Positions 35,808-45,372 of a stretch of DNA of 64,000 bases are shown piece by piece. The position numbers were made by a program, and so were the translations under genes. The notes beneath the pieces are model-generated. The model searched no databases. It worked only from the letters and a program-made list of their open reading frames with translations, and was not told where the DNA came from. Each line of letters starts with the position of its first letter. Position 1 is the stretch's first letter. This stretch comes from an uncultured Roseobacter sp. Lineage in GTDB: Bacteria > Pseudomonadota > Alphaproteobacteria > Rhodobacterales > Rhodobacteraceae. The stretch spans positions 198,860 through 262,859 of the forward strand of contig CANKZM010000007.1 of NCBI GenBank assembly GCA_947488305.1. Reading direction: 5' to 3'.

Positions 35808-37613
35808 ATGACAACAGAAAGTGACGAGAGCACGCTCCCAAGTGCGGAGACGCTTGAGAAAATGACCCACAACCTCAAAAAAGTAGAGGAGTTGTCGGAA
35901 CGTTTGCAGCGCGTATTTTTGAACAAGCAAGGTCACCACCCTGCGCTGGATGGGCCGAATCAAGAGCTTTTCGGGAAAGCGGCACAAGCCTATTGGACGG
36001 GGATGATGCAGAACCCCGCAAAGCTGGTTGAGCATCAGATGTCCTACTGGTCTGAAACCATGAAGCATTTTGTAGAAGCGCAACAGACGCTGGCGAAAGG
36101 AAAGCTTTCCGCACCGGAGAACCCCGGGCCCTCTGATCGCCGTTTCGCCAACCCGCTGTGGGACACGCATCCTTACTTCAACTACGTAAAGCAACAATAC
36201 CTTATCAATGCCGAAGCGCTTTCCAAGGCAGTGCAGGATACAACGGACCTCACGCCGTTGGAAAAAAACCGGTTGGACTACTTTGCCAAGCAGATCATCG
36301 ACATGATGTCGCCGACGAATTTTCTGGCGACCAACCCTGATGCACTGGAGAAAGCCGTTGAGACCGAGGGCCAGAGCCTTGTGCAGGGGCTTGAGAATCT
36401 GATCAGCGATCTTGAAGCCAACAATGGCGAGATGGTCGTCAAACTGGCGGATGAGAATGCGTTTTCATTGGGCGACAACATTGCGACAACGCCAGGCAAA
36501 GTCGTCTTTCGCAACCGCATGATGGAATTGATCCAATACACGCCGGTGACCGAAGAGGTGTATAAAACGCCTGTCGTTATTTATCCGCCGTGGATCAACA
36601 AATACTACATTCTGGATCTGAAGCCGCAAAACAGTCTGGTGAAATGGCTGGTGGAGCAAGGCCATACCGTCTTTGTCGTGTCCTGGGTGAACCCGGACCC
36701 GACCTATCGCGACATCGGCATGGAAGACTATATTCAAGATGGCTACCTCGCCGCGATCCAGGAAGTAAAAGCAATCACCGGCGAAAAGCAGATCAATGCT
36801 GTCGGGTACTGCATTGCAGGCACGACGCTTGCATTGACGTTATCCCTGCTCAAGCAGAAGGGGGACAAGTCGATCAAGTCGGCGACCTTCTTCACCGCAC
36901 TGACGGATTTTTCCGATCAGGGGGAGTTCACGCCGTTTCTGACAGACGACTTCATTGATGGCATCGAGGCTGAGATTGAGGACAAGGGCGTCCTGCCATC
37001 GGTCATCATGGCGCGGACGTTTTCATTCCTGCGTTCCAACGATCTGATCTATGGTCCTGCAATCAAGAGCTACATGATGGGGCAACCCCCGCCGGCCTTT
37101 GATTTGCTCTACTGGAACGGCGATGGCGCAAACCTGCCCGGCAAGATGGCGATGCAGTATCTGCGTGGTCTGTGCCAGCGCAACGAGTTGGCGACGGATG
37201 GGTTTGAGCTGATGGGGCACAAGCTCACTCTTTCGGATGTGACTGTACCTCTTTGTGCGATCGCATGCGAAACAGATCACATTGCCGCCTGGAAAGACAG
37301 CTACCGCGGTATTCAGAAAATGGGGTCGCGGGACAAGACCTTTGTCGTGGCTCAATCCGGACACATAGCAGGCATCGTCAATCCACCAAGCAAGAACAAG
37401 TATGGTCACTATTTGAACCCGGATATGAAGCTCGACTACACCGACTGGCAAGCCGGTGCGGACTTCCATGAAGGCTCGTGGTGGCCGTTTTGGGGAAACT
37501 GGTTGAAAAAGCGCTCGGGCGCCAAGGTAAAAGCAAGATTACCCGGTGATTCGAGCCATCCGGTGCTCTGTGATGCGCCGGGAACCTATGTTGCCAAGAA
37601 GGCAACTCTCTGA
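35808..37613 (+). CDS. phaC: Class I poly(3-hydroxyalkanoate) synthase
   Basis: Polymerises hydroxyacyl-CoA to PHA on the granule. 601 residues; nucleophile Cys335 in GYCIAGTT, catalytic His in QSGHIAGIVNPP and Asp in CETDHIAAW. N-terminal 100-residue helical domain is typical of class I. Upstream gap to the divergent phaZ is 112 bases. Confidence 0.98.
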   Translation: MTTESDESTLPSAETLEKMTHNLKKVEELSERLQRVFLNKQGHHPALDGPNQELFGKAAQAYWTGMMQNPAKLVEHQMSYWSETMKHFVEAQQTLAKGKLSAPENPGPSDRRFANPLWDTHPYFNYVKQQYLINAEALSKAVQDTTDLTPLEKNRLDYFAKQIIDMMSPTNFLATNPDALEKAVETEGQSLVQGLENLISDLEANNGEMVVKLADENAFSLGDNIATTPGKVVFRNRMMELIQYTPVTEEVYKTPVVIYPPWINKYYILDLKPQNSLVKWLVEQGHTVFVVSWVNPDPTYRDIGMEDYIQDGYLAAIQEVKAITGEKQINAVGYCIAGTTLALTLSLLKQKGDKSIKSATFFTALTDFSDQGEFTPFLTDDFIDGIEAEIEDKGVLPSVIMARTFSFLRSNDLIYGPAIKSYMMGQPPPAFDLLYWNGDGANLPGKMAMQYLRGLCQRNELATDGFELMGHKLTLSDVTVPLCAIACETDHIAAWKDSYRGIQKMGSRDKTFVVAQSGHIAGIVNPPSKNKYGHYLNPDMKLDYTDWQAGADFHEGSWWPFWGNWLKKRSGAKVKARLPGDSSHPVLCDAPGTYVAKKATL

Positions 37614-37625
37614 AATTTCGAACAA

Positions 37626-37687
37626 TTCTGCACTGCGGCATTTTTTTATGCTGCGGTGCAGAAAAAACTTGCAATGCCGCAGTGCAG
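37626..37687 (+). promoter_or_regulatory. Cluster of three PhaR-type boxes before phaP
   Basis: Box 1 TTCTGCACTGCGGCAT (37626-37641) faces box 2 ATGCTGCGGTGCAGAA (37648-37663), a 16-bp inverted pair with two mismatches; box 3 ATGCCGCAGTGCAG (37674-37687) is an exact reverse copy of the box 1 core. TGC-rich sites of this kind are bound by PhaR in Paracoccus and Rhodobacter. They lie 66-127 bases before phaP, where they would cover its promoter. Confidence 0.72.
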
Positions 37688-37752
37688 CATCTATATTCTT
37701 TTCAGACGCAAGAAGCCGGGGTGTTCTCGGAACGCGACGAAAGGAAAAAACG

Positions 37753-38199
37753 ATGACAAAGACTCCTGATCTGACTGCTGTATTCAAAGACGTACTTGGT
37801 GCATTCCCTGTTGACGCAACTGCTTTTGAAGATGCCTTCAAGACATCCGCATCCCTGAACGAGAAACTGTCCGCAGTTGCTCTGACAGCCGCCGAGAAGT
37901 CCACAGACATCTCCAACAAATGGGCACAAGACACATTCTCCAAATTGGCAGAAATGTCCAAAGCCAAAGCCGAGCCTGCAGACTACGCAAAAGCGATGAC
38001 CGATTTCGCTTCCGCGTACTCCGAAGCAGCGGCAGAGCACATGGCGGCTTTCGCAGAAGTTGCGAAAAAAGCGCAAATGGACACTGTTGAGCTGATGATG
38101 GCCGCTGGCAAAGACATGAGCGAAGATGCTCAAGCTGCAGTCAAGCAAGCCACAAAAGAAGTGACTAACGCTGCGAAGAAAGCTGCCAAAGCCAGCTAA
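37753..38199 (+). CDS. phaP: Phasin
   Basis: 148-residue granule-coat protein. All-helical, rich in Ala, Lys and Glu, no Cys, phasin-like amphipathic helices (AEKSTDISNKWAQDTFSKLAEM ...) and an AAKKAAKAS tail. AAGGA precedes ATG 37753. Expected to be the most strongly expressed gene of the locus and de-repressed when PhaR leaves DNA for granules. Confidence 0.93.
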   Translation: MTKTPDLTAVFKDVLGAFPVDATAFEDAFKTSASLNEKLSAVALTAAEKSTDISNKWAQDTFSKLAEMSKAKAEPADYAKAMTDFASAYSEAAAEHMAAFAEVAKKAQMDTVELMMAAGKDMSEDAQAAVKQATKEVTNAAKKAAKAS

Positions 38200-38249
38200 G
38201 TTAAGCTTCAGATTTGCGCCGGATCCTCCCTGACAGGCGCAATGATGCG

Positions 38250-38282
38250 GGGCGAGCTTGAGAAAGCTCGCCCTTTCTTTTT
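38250..38282 (+). terminator. Rho-independent terminator of phaP
   Basis: A perfect 10-bp stem (GGGCGAGCTT / AAGCTCGCCC) with a GAGA tetraloop, then TTTCTTTTT. Confidence 0.93.
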
Positions 38283-38299
38283 GTTCCACAGTGCCTTAA

Positions 38300-38312
38300 G
38301 CTGCGGTGCAGC
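38300..38312 (+). promoter_or_regulatory. PhaR box before phaR (autoregulation)
   Basis: GCTGCGGTGCAGC matches the core of the boxes upstream of phaP and lies 22 bases before the phaR GTG. Confidence 0.5.
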
Positions 38313-38334
38313 GCTGGAATAAGGGAGATATTCT

Positions 38335-38901
38335 GTGGCGGAAAAACAAACACCTTTGCTGATAAAGCGCTACGCCAGTCGCAGATTGTACAACACGGAA
38401 ACAAGTGACTACGTCACATTGGAAGATATCGCAGGATTCATCCGTGAAGGTCGCGAGGTTCAGATCGTTGATCTGAAATCCGGGGATGACCTGACGCGCC
38501 AGTACCTGCTTCAAATCATTGCCGAACATGAGAGCCGGGGCGAGAACGTTTTGCCCGTAGACGTGCTGAATGACTTGGTGCGCAGCTACATGACGCCGGG
38601 GGCAAGTGTTGTGCCGCAGTTCCTGCAGGCCTCCTTCGAGATGCTGCGCAATGGTCAAAGCCAGATGATGGACCAGATGACCGCGATTAATCCAATGGCA
38701 AAGATGCCCGGGTTTGAATTGATGCAGGCGCAGCAAAAAGCGTTCATGAAAGCAATGACAGGTGGGCTATCGGGCAAACCAGGCTGGCCACCGACCGAGG
38801 AAGCCGCTGAAGAGCAGGGCGATGGCGAAAAGGGTGAAGACCTTGACGCGATCAAGCAGCAGCTTTCTGACCTGCAGGACAAGCTTTCAAAACTAAAGTG
38901 A
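38335..38901 (+). CDS. phaR: Polyhydroxyalkanoate synthesis repressor
   Basis: 188 residues. The N-terminal PHB-accumulation-regulatory DNA-binding domain is exact (IKRYASRRLYNTETSDYVTL, residues about 10-30); a second PHB-associated domain follows (LLQIIAEHESRG), then a Met/Gln-rich region and an acidic C-terminal coiled coil (LDAIKQQLSDLQDKLSKL). Binds both the phaP promoter and PHB granules. GTG start with AAGGGAG upstream. Confidence 0.95.
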   Translation: MAEKQTPLLIKRYASRRLYNTETSDYVTLEDIAGFIREGREVQIVDLKSGDDLTRQYLLQIIAEHESRGENVLPVDVLNDLVRSYMTPGASVVPQFLQASFEMLRNGQSQMMDQMTAINPMAKMPGFELMQAQQKAFMKAMTGGLSGKPGWPPTEEAAEEQGDGEKGEDLDAIKQQLSDLQDKLSKLK

Positions 38902-38905
38902 ACCG

Positions 38906-40210
38906 TTAAAGGCCAAGCCGGTCCCGCATTGCGTACCACGTCATTGCAAGCACAAGCAGCGGCGTGCGCAGGGCACCACCTCCGGGGAAACTCGGGGTTG
39001 GCATGCACCCCATCGCGTTAAACCCGTTATCCTGACCCTCGATCGCTTGCGCCATTAGAAAACCCGCGTGGGTTGCGGTGCCAACCCCATGCCCGGAATA
39101 CCCTGAAGCGGACAGGACATTTGGTGCGATCCTGGCAAGATAGGGAAAGCGTTTCATCGTGATGCCCAAAGTGCCTCCCCAGGCATAATCGACGCGCACA
39201 TCTTTCAGGCCTGGAAACACCACCGACATGGGTTTGCGGACAACGGCGGCAATATCTTGCGGGAACCGATAGCCGTAGCTTTCGCCGCCACCGAACAACA
39301 AACGCCCGTCATGCGACAGGCGGAAGTAGTTCACAACAAAACGGCTGTCCGCGACCGCGATGTCCTTCGTCAGCACTTCTTTGGTGCGGTCGCCCAGAGG
39401 CTCGGTTGCCAAGATGAAATTGTTGATAGGCATCACGCGCGCAGTGACTTCGGGCGCAAGCCCTGAAAGGTATCCGTTGCAGGCCAACACGATGTGATCT
39501 GCTGAAACCGTACCCCGCTCCGTATGGACGACGGCACGTGCACCATGCTCGATCTTCGTCACACGGGTGCTTTCGTGAATGATCGCCCCGGCATCCTGTG
39601 CAGCACGCGCCAACCCCAAAGCATAGGCGAGGGGGTGAAGGTGGGCCGCCCCCCAATCGATAACGCCCCCCTTGTAGTCCGGCGACCGACAAACGGCATG
39701 GCAGGCTTGGGCATCAAGGATTTCGAGCTGCTCGTACCCGTAGGACGCCTCCAGATGATCGGCGTAGCTATGTAGTTCAGAGACCTCTTTCGCGCTGGAC
39801 CCAGTCCACGCAACACCGGGTTTGAGATAGCAGTCGATTTGGTGATCCGCGATCAGGCCCTTTACAAGAGCCTTGGCATCTTCGCCCAGCCGCCACAGTA
39901 TTTGGGCGCGGTCCTTTCCAACTGCTGCTTCAAGGGTTGTCTGGTCGACGCGTTGTCCGCTGCCCAACTGCCCGCCATTGCGTCCTGACGCTCCGAAGCC
40001 GACCCGCTGCGCTTCCAGCACCACAACCCGCCGACCTGCTTTTGCCAGATGCAGCGCGGTTGAAAGCCCGGTGTAGCCCCCGCCGATAACACAGACATCC
40101 GCAGAAATGGTCTCCGTCAATGGTGCGAACGGGGGCAATGAGGGTGTCGTCGCAGCGTACCAACTCTTTGGGTACTCTCCACGCTGATCATTGGCATAGA
40201 GCAGGTCCAT
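38906..40210 (-). CDS. puuB: FAD-dependent amine oxidoreductase (PuuB-like)
   Basis: 434-residue DAO-family enzyme. FAD fold VCVIGGGYTGLSTALHLAKAG near residue 35, GFGASGRNGGQLGSGQR and the C-terminal YSGHGVGTATHAG that closes the FAD site. This matches gamma-glutamylputrescine oxidase and related glycine/sarcosine oxidases. Placed last in a cluster with two glutamine synthetase-like ligases, so an oxidase for a gamma-glutamylated amine is likely. Symbol by context. Confidence 0.92.
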   Translation of the reverse strand: MDLLYANDQRGEYPKSWYAATTPSLPPFAPLTETISADVCVIGGGYTGLSTALHLAKAGRRVVVLEAQRVGFGASGRNGGQLGSGQRVDQTTLEAAVGKDRAQILWRLGEDAKALVKGLIADHQIDCYLKPGVAWTGSSAKEVSELHSYADHLEASYGYEQLEILDAQACHAVCRSPDYKGGVIDWGAAHLHPLAYALGLARAAQDAGAIIHESTRVTKIEHGARAVVHTERGTVSADHIVLACNGYLSGLAPEVTARVMPINNFILATEPLGDRTKEVLTKDIAVADSRFVVNYFRLSHDGRLLFGGGESYGYRFPQDIAAVVRKPMSVVFPGLKDVRVDYAWGGTLGITMKRFPYLARIAPNVLSASGYSGHGVGTATHAGFLMAQAIEGQDNGFNAMGCMPTPSFPGGGALRTPLLVLAMTWYAMRDRLGL

Positions 40211-40222
40211 GAACTTGCGATC

Positions 40223-41581
40223 CTAGACGTTCAAAAGAAGGTGTTCACGCTCCCACGGGGAAATGACCTGCAGGAACTCGTCGTATTCGGCACGTTTCAC
40301 GATGGAATAAACGCGCGCAAATTCCGTCCCCAGAACGGCGTGCAGATCCTCCGCCGCTTCAAAAAGATCAAGCGCCTGCCCAAGAACCTGTGGGATGTCA
40401 CCATCGCCTTCATAAGCATCCCCCTTGAATTGTTTTGCCGGGCGGATTTCAGTTGTCATGCCAAGATAGCCACAAGCGAGTGACGCCGCGATGGCAAGGT
40501 ATGGGTTGCAATCCATACCGGCGATTCGGTTCTCGACACGGCGCGAATCCGCACCCGACAAGGGCACGCGGATACCTGTTGTGCGATTGTCGCGTGCCCA
40601 TTCCAGATTGATAGGTGCTGCGTGATCTTTGACGAACCGCCTGTAAGAGTTCACATACGGCGCCATGACGGCAAGAGCCGCTGGCATGTGGGTCTGCAAT
40701 CCGCCGATGAAATGATAGAAGGCATCTGTCTCACCGCCGCCTGGCCCTGAAAAGAGGTTAGTACCCCGTTCGATATCCACAAGCGAGTGATGAATGTGCA
40801 TAGCTGAGCCGGGCTCATCCATGATCGGTTTGGCCATGAAGGTGGCAAAGCACTCATGGCGCAGCGCGGCCTCTCGGATAAGCCGTTTGAAGTAGAAAAC
40901 CTCATCGGCCAGCTTCACCGGATCGCCATGGCGCAGGTTAATCTCCAACTGGCCAGCGCCGCCTTCCTGCGTGATCCCGTCGATCTCGAATCCTTGCGCT
41001 TCTGCAAAGTCATAGATGTCATCGATCACCGGGCCAAATTCATCAACTGCGGTCATCGAGTAAGCTTGTCGAGCAGCGGCAGGTCTGCCTGAGCGCCCCA
41101 TCATGGGTTTGATGTCCTGCGCAGGGTCCAGATTGCGTGCGACCAGAAAGAACTCCATCTCCGGTGCGACAATCGGTTTCCAGCCTTTCTTGCGGTAAAG
41201 CTCACACACCCGCTTCAGCACGTTGCGGGGCGAGAATGGGACAGGCACGCCTTCGCGATCGAAAGCGTCGTGAATGACCTGCAATGTCCAGTCACCGGTC
41301 CACGGGGCGGCGGTCGCCGTGCTCATGTCAGGACGCAGGATCATATCGCGTTCGATGAAGCCATCAGCGCCTGCGGCTTCTCCCCAACCTCCCGTGATGG
41401 TCTGGTAGAAGATGCTATCCGGCAGGTGGAAATAGTCCTGCCTGTCGAATTTTGAAGCTGGCACAGCTTTGCCGCGCGCGATGCCGGGCAGGTCTGAAAT
41501 AATGCATTCAACCTCGTCTAGGCGACGACCCTCCAGATAGGTTTGCGCCGCTTGTGGTGTTTTCTCGATCCAACCGGCCAT
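40223..41581 (-). CDS. puuA: Glutamine synthetase-family ligase (PuuA-like)
   Basis: 452 residues with GS catalytic folds: N-terminal beta-grasp with SDLPGIARGKAV, ATP site EGGAGQLEINLRHGD, the metal/ATP loop HIHHSLVD, NRTTGIRVPL and the C-terminal NPYLAIAASLACG. These proteins ligate glutamate to an amine (putrescine, ethanolamine or similar) rather than ammonia. Its start overlaps the amidotransferase stop by one base. Confidence 0.9.
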   Translation of the reverse strand: MAGWIEKTPQAAQTYLEGRRLDEVECIISDLPGIARGKAVPASKFDRQDYFHLPDSIFYQTITGGWGEAAGADGFIERDMILRPDMSTATAAPWTGDWTLQVIHDAFDREGVPVPFSPRNVLKRVCELYRKKGWKPIVAPEMEFFLVARNLDPAQDIKPMMGRSGRPAAARQAYSMTAVDEFGPVIDDIYDFAEAQGFEIDGITQEGGAGQLEINLRHGDPVKLADEVFYFKRLIREAALRHECFATFMAKPIMDEPGSAMHIHHSLVDIERGTNLFSGPGGGETDAFYHFIGGLQTHMPAALAVMAPYVNSYRRFVKDHAAPINLEWARDNRTTGIRVPLSGADSRRVENRIAGMDCNPYLAIAASLACGYLGMTTEIRPAKQFKGDAYEGDGDIPQVLGQALDLFEAAEDLHAVLGTEFARVYSIVKRAEYDEFLQVISPWEREHLLLNV

Positions 41582-42258
41582 CAGGCCCTCTCTTTCTTGA
41601 AAAAGTCTGCCATGATCTGCGCCACATCCATCCGATCGTTTGGAAGCTCAAGCTTTGCTTTCGCCTCCGTCAGGAGCGTATCGGGCACAACGCCTTTGCC
41701 GCGCGTCTCAATCAGGCCATCGATGTAGTCTGATGCGTATTCCGGGTGAGGCTGAATGGTCCACATGCGGTCCCCGTAAAGCAGCCCGGCAAATTCGCAG
41801 AAGTCCGTTCTCGCAAAAACCTCGGTGTCCTTTGGTCGATCGACGACCTGATCCTGGTGCCATGCATTGATCGCGTAGGTCCGGCCATTCATCTCGTACT
41901 CTGTCAGCCCAACAGACCACCCTTTGTCGAATTTCTCGACTTTTCCACCTAGCGCCTGAGCGATGATCTGATGCCCGAAGCAAACGCCGATCATGGGGAC
42001 AGTTTCCGTGTATGCCCGTCGAATGAACTCTTCGAGCGGCGGTATCCAGTCATGGGGCTCATAGGCGCCATGTTTGGACCCGGTAATGAGCCATCCGTCC
42101 GCCTCTTGAACGGACGATGGCAGTATTCCATCCACAACAGCCCAGCTTTGAAATGTGAACCCGTGGCCGTCGAGCAGCCGGGCAAAGTATTGGTCGTACT
42201 CACCACCTTCTGACAGATCATCGGGCGGATGGCCTGCAAGCAGAATTCCGATCTTCAT
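41581..42258 (-). CDS. Class I glutamine amidotransferase-like protein
   Basis: 225 residues with the triad Cys93 (GVCFGHQ), His and Glu in QPHPEY. It sits between two GS-family ligases. In this setting such proteins are thought to hydrolyse gamma-glutamyl intermediates, as PuuD does, although PuuD belongs to another branch; the exact substrate is unknown. Confidence 0.9.
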   Translation of the reverse strand: MKIGILLAGHPPDDLSEGGEYDQYFARLLDGHGFTFQSWAVVDGILPSSVQEADGWLITGSKHGAYEPHDWIPPLEEFIRRAYTETVPMIGVCFGHQIIAQALGGKVEKFDKGWSVGLTEYEMNGRTYAINAWHQDQVVDRPKDTEVFARTDFCEFAGLLYGDRMWTIQPHPEYASDYIDGLIETRGKGVVPDTLLTEAKAKLELPNDRMDVAQIMADFFKKERA

Positions 42259-42260
42259 GT

Positions 42261-43595
42261 CTATACCGTGTCCAGATAGAGGGCCGTTTGTTCGGCTGGT
42301 GTCAATTCTTCCATATAGGCCAGTTCCTGCCTTTTCGTCAGGACGAAATTCTGGATGAGTTCCGGATGGAAAATGCGTTTGACCTGGCGGTCGCTTTCAA
42401 AAACATCGATGGCTGATTTCCAGTCGCCAGGGATCTGAGGCAGCTCGGCGGCATAGGCATTGCCGGTGATCGGTGCAGGGGGGAGATCTGCATCTTCGAT
42501 GCCATTGAGGGCCGCGCCCAAAACTGCGGTGAGCAAAAGGTAGGGGTTCACGTCGCCCCCAGCGACGCGATGCTCGATACGGCGCGCCGCCGGGTTTCCG
42601 GACGGAACCCGGATCGCCGCTGTGCGGTTTTCATAGGCCCAACTGATGCCGGTAGGGGCATGGCTGCCCGGCACCATCCGGTCGAAACTATTGGCATGAG
42701 GGGCAAAAACCAAAGCGGACCCCGGCATCGCTTTCAGGCACCCTGCCACCGCATGGCGCAACACGTCTGTTCCGTCGTCCGAACCATTGTCAAAGATGTT
42801 CTTGCCGTTCTGGTCGAGGACCGAGAAATGCATGTGCAAACCCGACCCAGCATAGTCTTCGTAAGGTTTGGCCATGAAACTCGCCGCAAACCCATGTTTG
42901 CGGGCCATCCCCTTGACCAGCATCTTGAAGAGCCAAGCGTCATCAGCGGCGCGCATGGCGTCATCGCCGTGCATCAAGTTGATCTCGAATTGACCAAGAC
43001 CCGCTTCGGAGATTGCCGTGTCTGCGGGAATGTCCATCTCTTCACATGCATCGTAGAGATCCGTGAAGAAGACATCGAACTGGTCAAGAGCACGTAACGA
43101 CAGGATCTCTCCTGCGACACGACGTTTACCGGATCGGGGCGACGGGGGGACCTGCAAGGTCCTGCCGGAGTCGTCGATCAGAAAGAACTCCAGTTCGACT
43201 GCGCAAACCGGAGTTAGCCCCCGTAATCGATACCGTTCCAACACGGCATGCAGCGCATGACGGGGGTCGCCAGCAAAGGGACGGCCGTCTTCATGGAACA
43301 TCCATATCGGAAGCAGCGCAGTGGGCGCATCCAGCCACGGCATCGGCATGAAACCCCGCTCGGTCGGCTTCAACACGCCATCTCTGTCGCCGGTTTCATA
43401 GACCAGCGGGCTATCGTGGATGTCTTCGCCCCTGATGTCGAGGTTGAGCACCGACATGGGAAAGCGGGTGCCATCCTCAACGACCTTATCGGCAAATCGT
43501 GACGGCACGCGTTTTCCGCGCGCTTGTCCGTTCAGGTCAGCCGCAGCCACGCGGATCGTGCGTACCTGAGGGTTCTTGCGAAGCCAGTTCTTCAT
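42261..43595 (-). CDS. Second glutamine synthetase-family ligase
   Basis: 444 residues, paralogous to the ligase at 40223-41581 but clearly different. Same GS landmarks: AADLNGQARGKRVP near the N-terminus, EAGLGQFEINLMHGDD, HMHFSVLD, NRTAAIRVPS and NPYLLLTAVLGAA. Two different GS-like ligases in one operon suggest two amine substrates or a hetero-oligomer. Confidence 0.9.
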   Translation of the reverse strand: MKNWLRKNPQVRTIRVAAADLNGQARGKRVPSRFADKVVEDGTRFPMSVLNLDIRGEDIHDSPLVYETGDRDGVLKPTERGFMPMPWLDAPTALLPIWMFHEDGRPFAGDPRHALHAVLERYRLRGLTPVCAVELEFFLIDDSGRTLQVPPSPRSGKRRVAGEILSLRALDQFDVFFTDLYDACEEMDIPADTAISEAGLGQFEINLMHGDDAMRAADDAWLFKMLVKGMARKHGFAASFMAKPYEDYAGSGLHMHFSVLDQNGKNIFDNGSDDGTDVLRHAVAGCLKAMPGSALVFAPHANSFDRMVPGSHAPTGISWAYENRTAAIRVPSGNPAARRIEHRVAGGDVNPYLLLTAVLGAALNGIEDADLPPAPITGNAYAAELPQIPGDWKSAIDVFESDRQVKRIFHPELIQNFVLTKRQELAYMEELTPAEQTALYLDTV

Positions 43596-43684
43596 ATCAC
43601 ACCAGTCATTCGGGCTGGCTATGGACGCGATTTGAAGTCCCTCCCGCAGCCAGCGCCACGGATAATTTGATCAAATTACGGATA

Positions 43685-44491
43685 CTACCGGATTACGTTA
43701 GGACGCAACCTCAATTTACGACGCGCTTCTTGCGGCAAGTGACGATTCAGTTTGGCGTTCACAATGCCGAAGATGCTCACGATGACGAGCGTCAACAGAA
43801 TGAAATAGAAGGCGAGGATCGGGTAGGGGACAAACGGGTTGAACGTCTTGTCTGCGAAGTAATTGGCATAATAAAGCGCGTCGCCACGTTGCTGCCATGC
43901 TGGAAACCCAGAAAAGAAAACCAATGCTGTTGCGTGAAACAAAAAGATGGCCTCGTTGGTATAGGCGGGCCAGGCCAGTCTGAGCATGGTGGGCCAGATC
44001 ACCCGGCGAAAGCGGGACCAACCGGTCATTCCATAGGCGTCCGCTGCCTCGACATCTCCCTTTGGTATGGATTGAAGAGCACCGTAGAATATCTCACCCG
44101 TATAGGCGGCGGTGTTCAGGAACAGAACGATCAATGCGCCAAGCCAGGCTGCGGTAAAGGGATCAAAGAAGGGATATGCCGACTTCAGGCTGAGGAAGAG
44201 AAAATATCCAAAGAAGAACTGGATAAAGAGCGGCGAGCCACGGAAGATAAAGATGAACCATTCCGATGGTTTTCGAAAAAGCTTGTTTGGAGAGGCCTTG
44301 CCAACGGCCAGTGCGGTGGCGAAGAAAAAGCCAAAGACCAATGCGAAGACACCAAAATAGATGTTCCAGATCATGCCCGACCCGATCAGCGTGAATTGCT
44401 GGCAGAGCGTGAAGTCCTCCCGCGGAAGTAGCCGTTCACCGATGCCGATTGCGCGCAGGCCGTAATCCTGAATGGTTTGCAGGCAGCTCAT
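43685..44491 (-). CDS. Polar amino acid-type ABC permease (HisM/ArtM-like)
   Basis: 268 residues with five to six membrane helices. The EAA loop that contacts the ATPase is AADAYGMTGWSRFRRVIWPTMLRLAWP. First residues overlap the stop of the other permease (ATGA). Forms the transmembrane heterodimer with the product of 44488-45372. Confidence 0.93.
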   Translation of the reverse strand: MSCLQTIQDYGLRAIGIGERLLPREDFTLCQQFTLIGSGMIWNIYFGVFALVFGFFFATALAVGKASPNKLFRKPSEWFIFIFRGSPLFIQFFFGYFLFLSLKSAYPFFDPFTAAWLGALIVLFLNTAAYTGEIFYGALQSIPKGDVEAADAYGMTGWSRFRRVIWPTMLRLAWPAYTNEAIFLFHATALVFFSGFPAWQQRGDALYYANYFADKTFNPFVPYPILAFYFILLTLVIVSIFGIVNAKLNRHLPQEARRKLRLRPNVIR

Positions 44492-45372
44492 GCGGCAGCT
44501 TTCCGTTGTGCTTCACCGCCCGCAGTTGCCTGACCATGGGTCAGGCGCTTCATCAAGCGGTCCAATACGATCTCAGAAATCCGCGTGAAAATCAGGTAGA
44601 AGACGAGCAGCGCCAGAAAATACCACATGCGCCAATCCCCATGAGGATAATCCGTGAAGCGGGAGGTTTTTGTCCCGCCCAACTCGCGTGCCCAGTAAAC
44701 GATGTCCTCGACGCCCAGCAGGAACAAAAGCGGTGTGGCCTTGATCAGAACCATCCAAAGGTTGCTGAGCCCGGGCAGGGCGAAGACCCACATTTGAGGC
44801 ACCAACACCCGCCAGAACGTCTGGCGCTGGCTCATGCCATAGGCTTCGGCGGTCTCAAGCTGCGCACGCGGCACGGCACGCATTGCACCAAAGAGCACAT
44901 TTGCGGCAAAAGCCCCGAACACAATCGCAAAGGTTAATACAGCCAGTGAAAAACCATAGGTTTCGTGCACCCATTGCGGCGCATCGCCCAAGGGCATCTT
45001 TGCGGCCTGACAAACAACGAAGTCGTTGCCCTGGCGCACTGGCTCCGTCCAGTCACGGCATAGCGCCTTGTGCCGCAGATACTCGATGCCCTGATCCAGC
45101 GCGATCACGAAGAACAGAAAGAACGCAATGTCGGGAACGCCGCGCACAATCGCGATGTAGGATTTTCCGAACCACCGCAACGGCGCGAAAGAGGAGCGCG
45201 CTGCCGTTGCGCCACCAAATCCGAAGGCAAGCGCAACTGGCGCTGTAATCGCCAGCAGCAACAGCACGGTGAAGACCGAATAATAGATCGACATATGCTT
45301 GCCGGTCGTGAGGTAGCAGGCCATCCAGGGCCGGTCGGACAACACGCTCGGGTCTGTGCAGAAACTGAACAC
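44488..45372 (-). CDS. Polar amino acid-type ABC permease (HisQ/ArtQ-like)
   Basis: 294 residues, about six membrane helices; EAA loop AEAYGMSQRQTFWRVLVPQMWVFALPG. It carries a periplasmic insert (about 85-130) with several cysteines (LCRDWTEP ... VCQAAKM), longer than usual. GTG start overlaps the TAG of the small upstream gene (TAGTG), so translation is coupled to it. Confidence 0.93.
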   Translation of the reverse strand: MFSFCTDPSVLSDRPWMACYLTTGKHMSIYYSVFTVLLLLAITAPVALAFGFGGATAARSSFAPLRWFGKSYIAIVRGVPDIAFFLFFVIALDQGIEYLRHKALCRDWTEPVRQGNDFVVCQAAKMPLGDAPQWVHETYGFSLAVLTFAIVFGAFAANVLFGAMRAVPRAQLETAEAYGMSQRQTFWRVLVPQMWVFALPGLSNLWMVLIKATPLLFLLGVEDIVYWARELGGTKTSRFTDYPHGDWRMWYFLALLVFYLIFTRISEIVLDRLMKRLTHGQATAGGEAQRKAAA

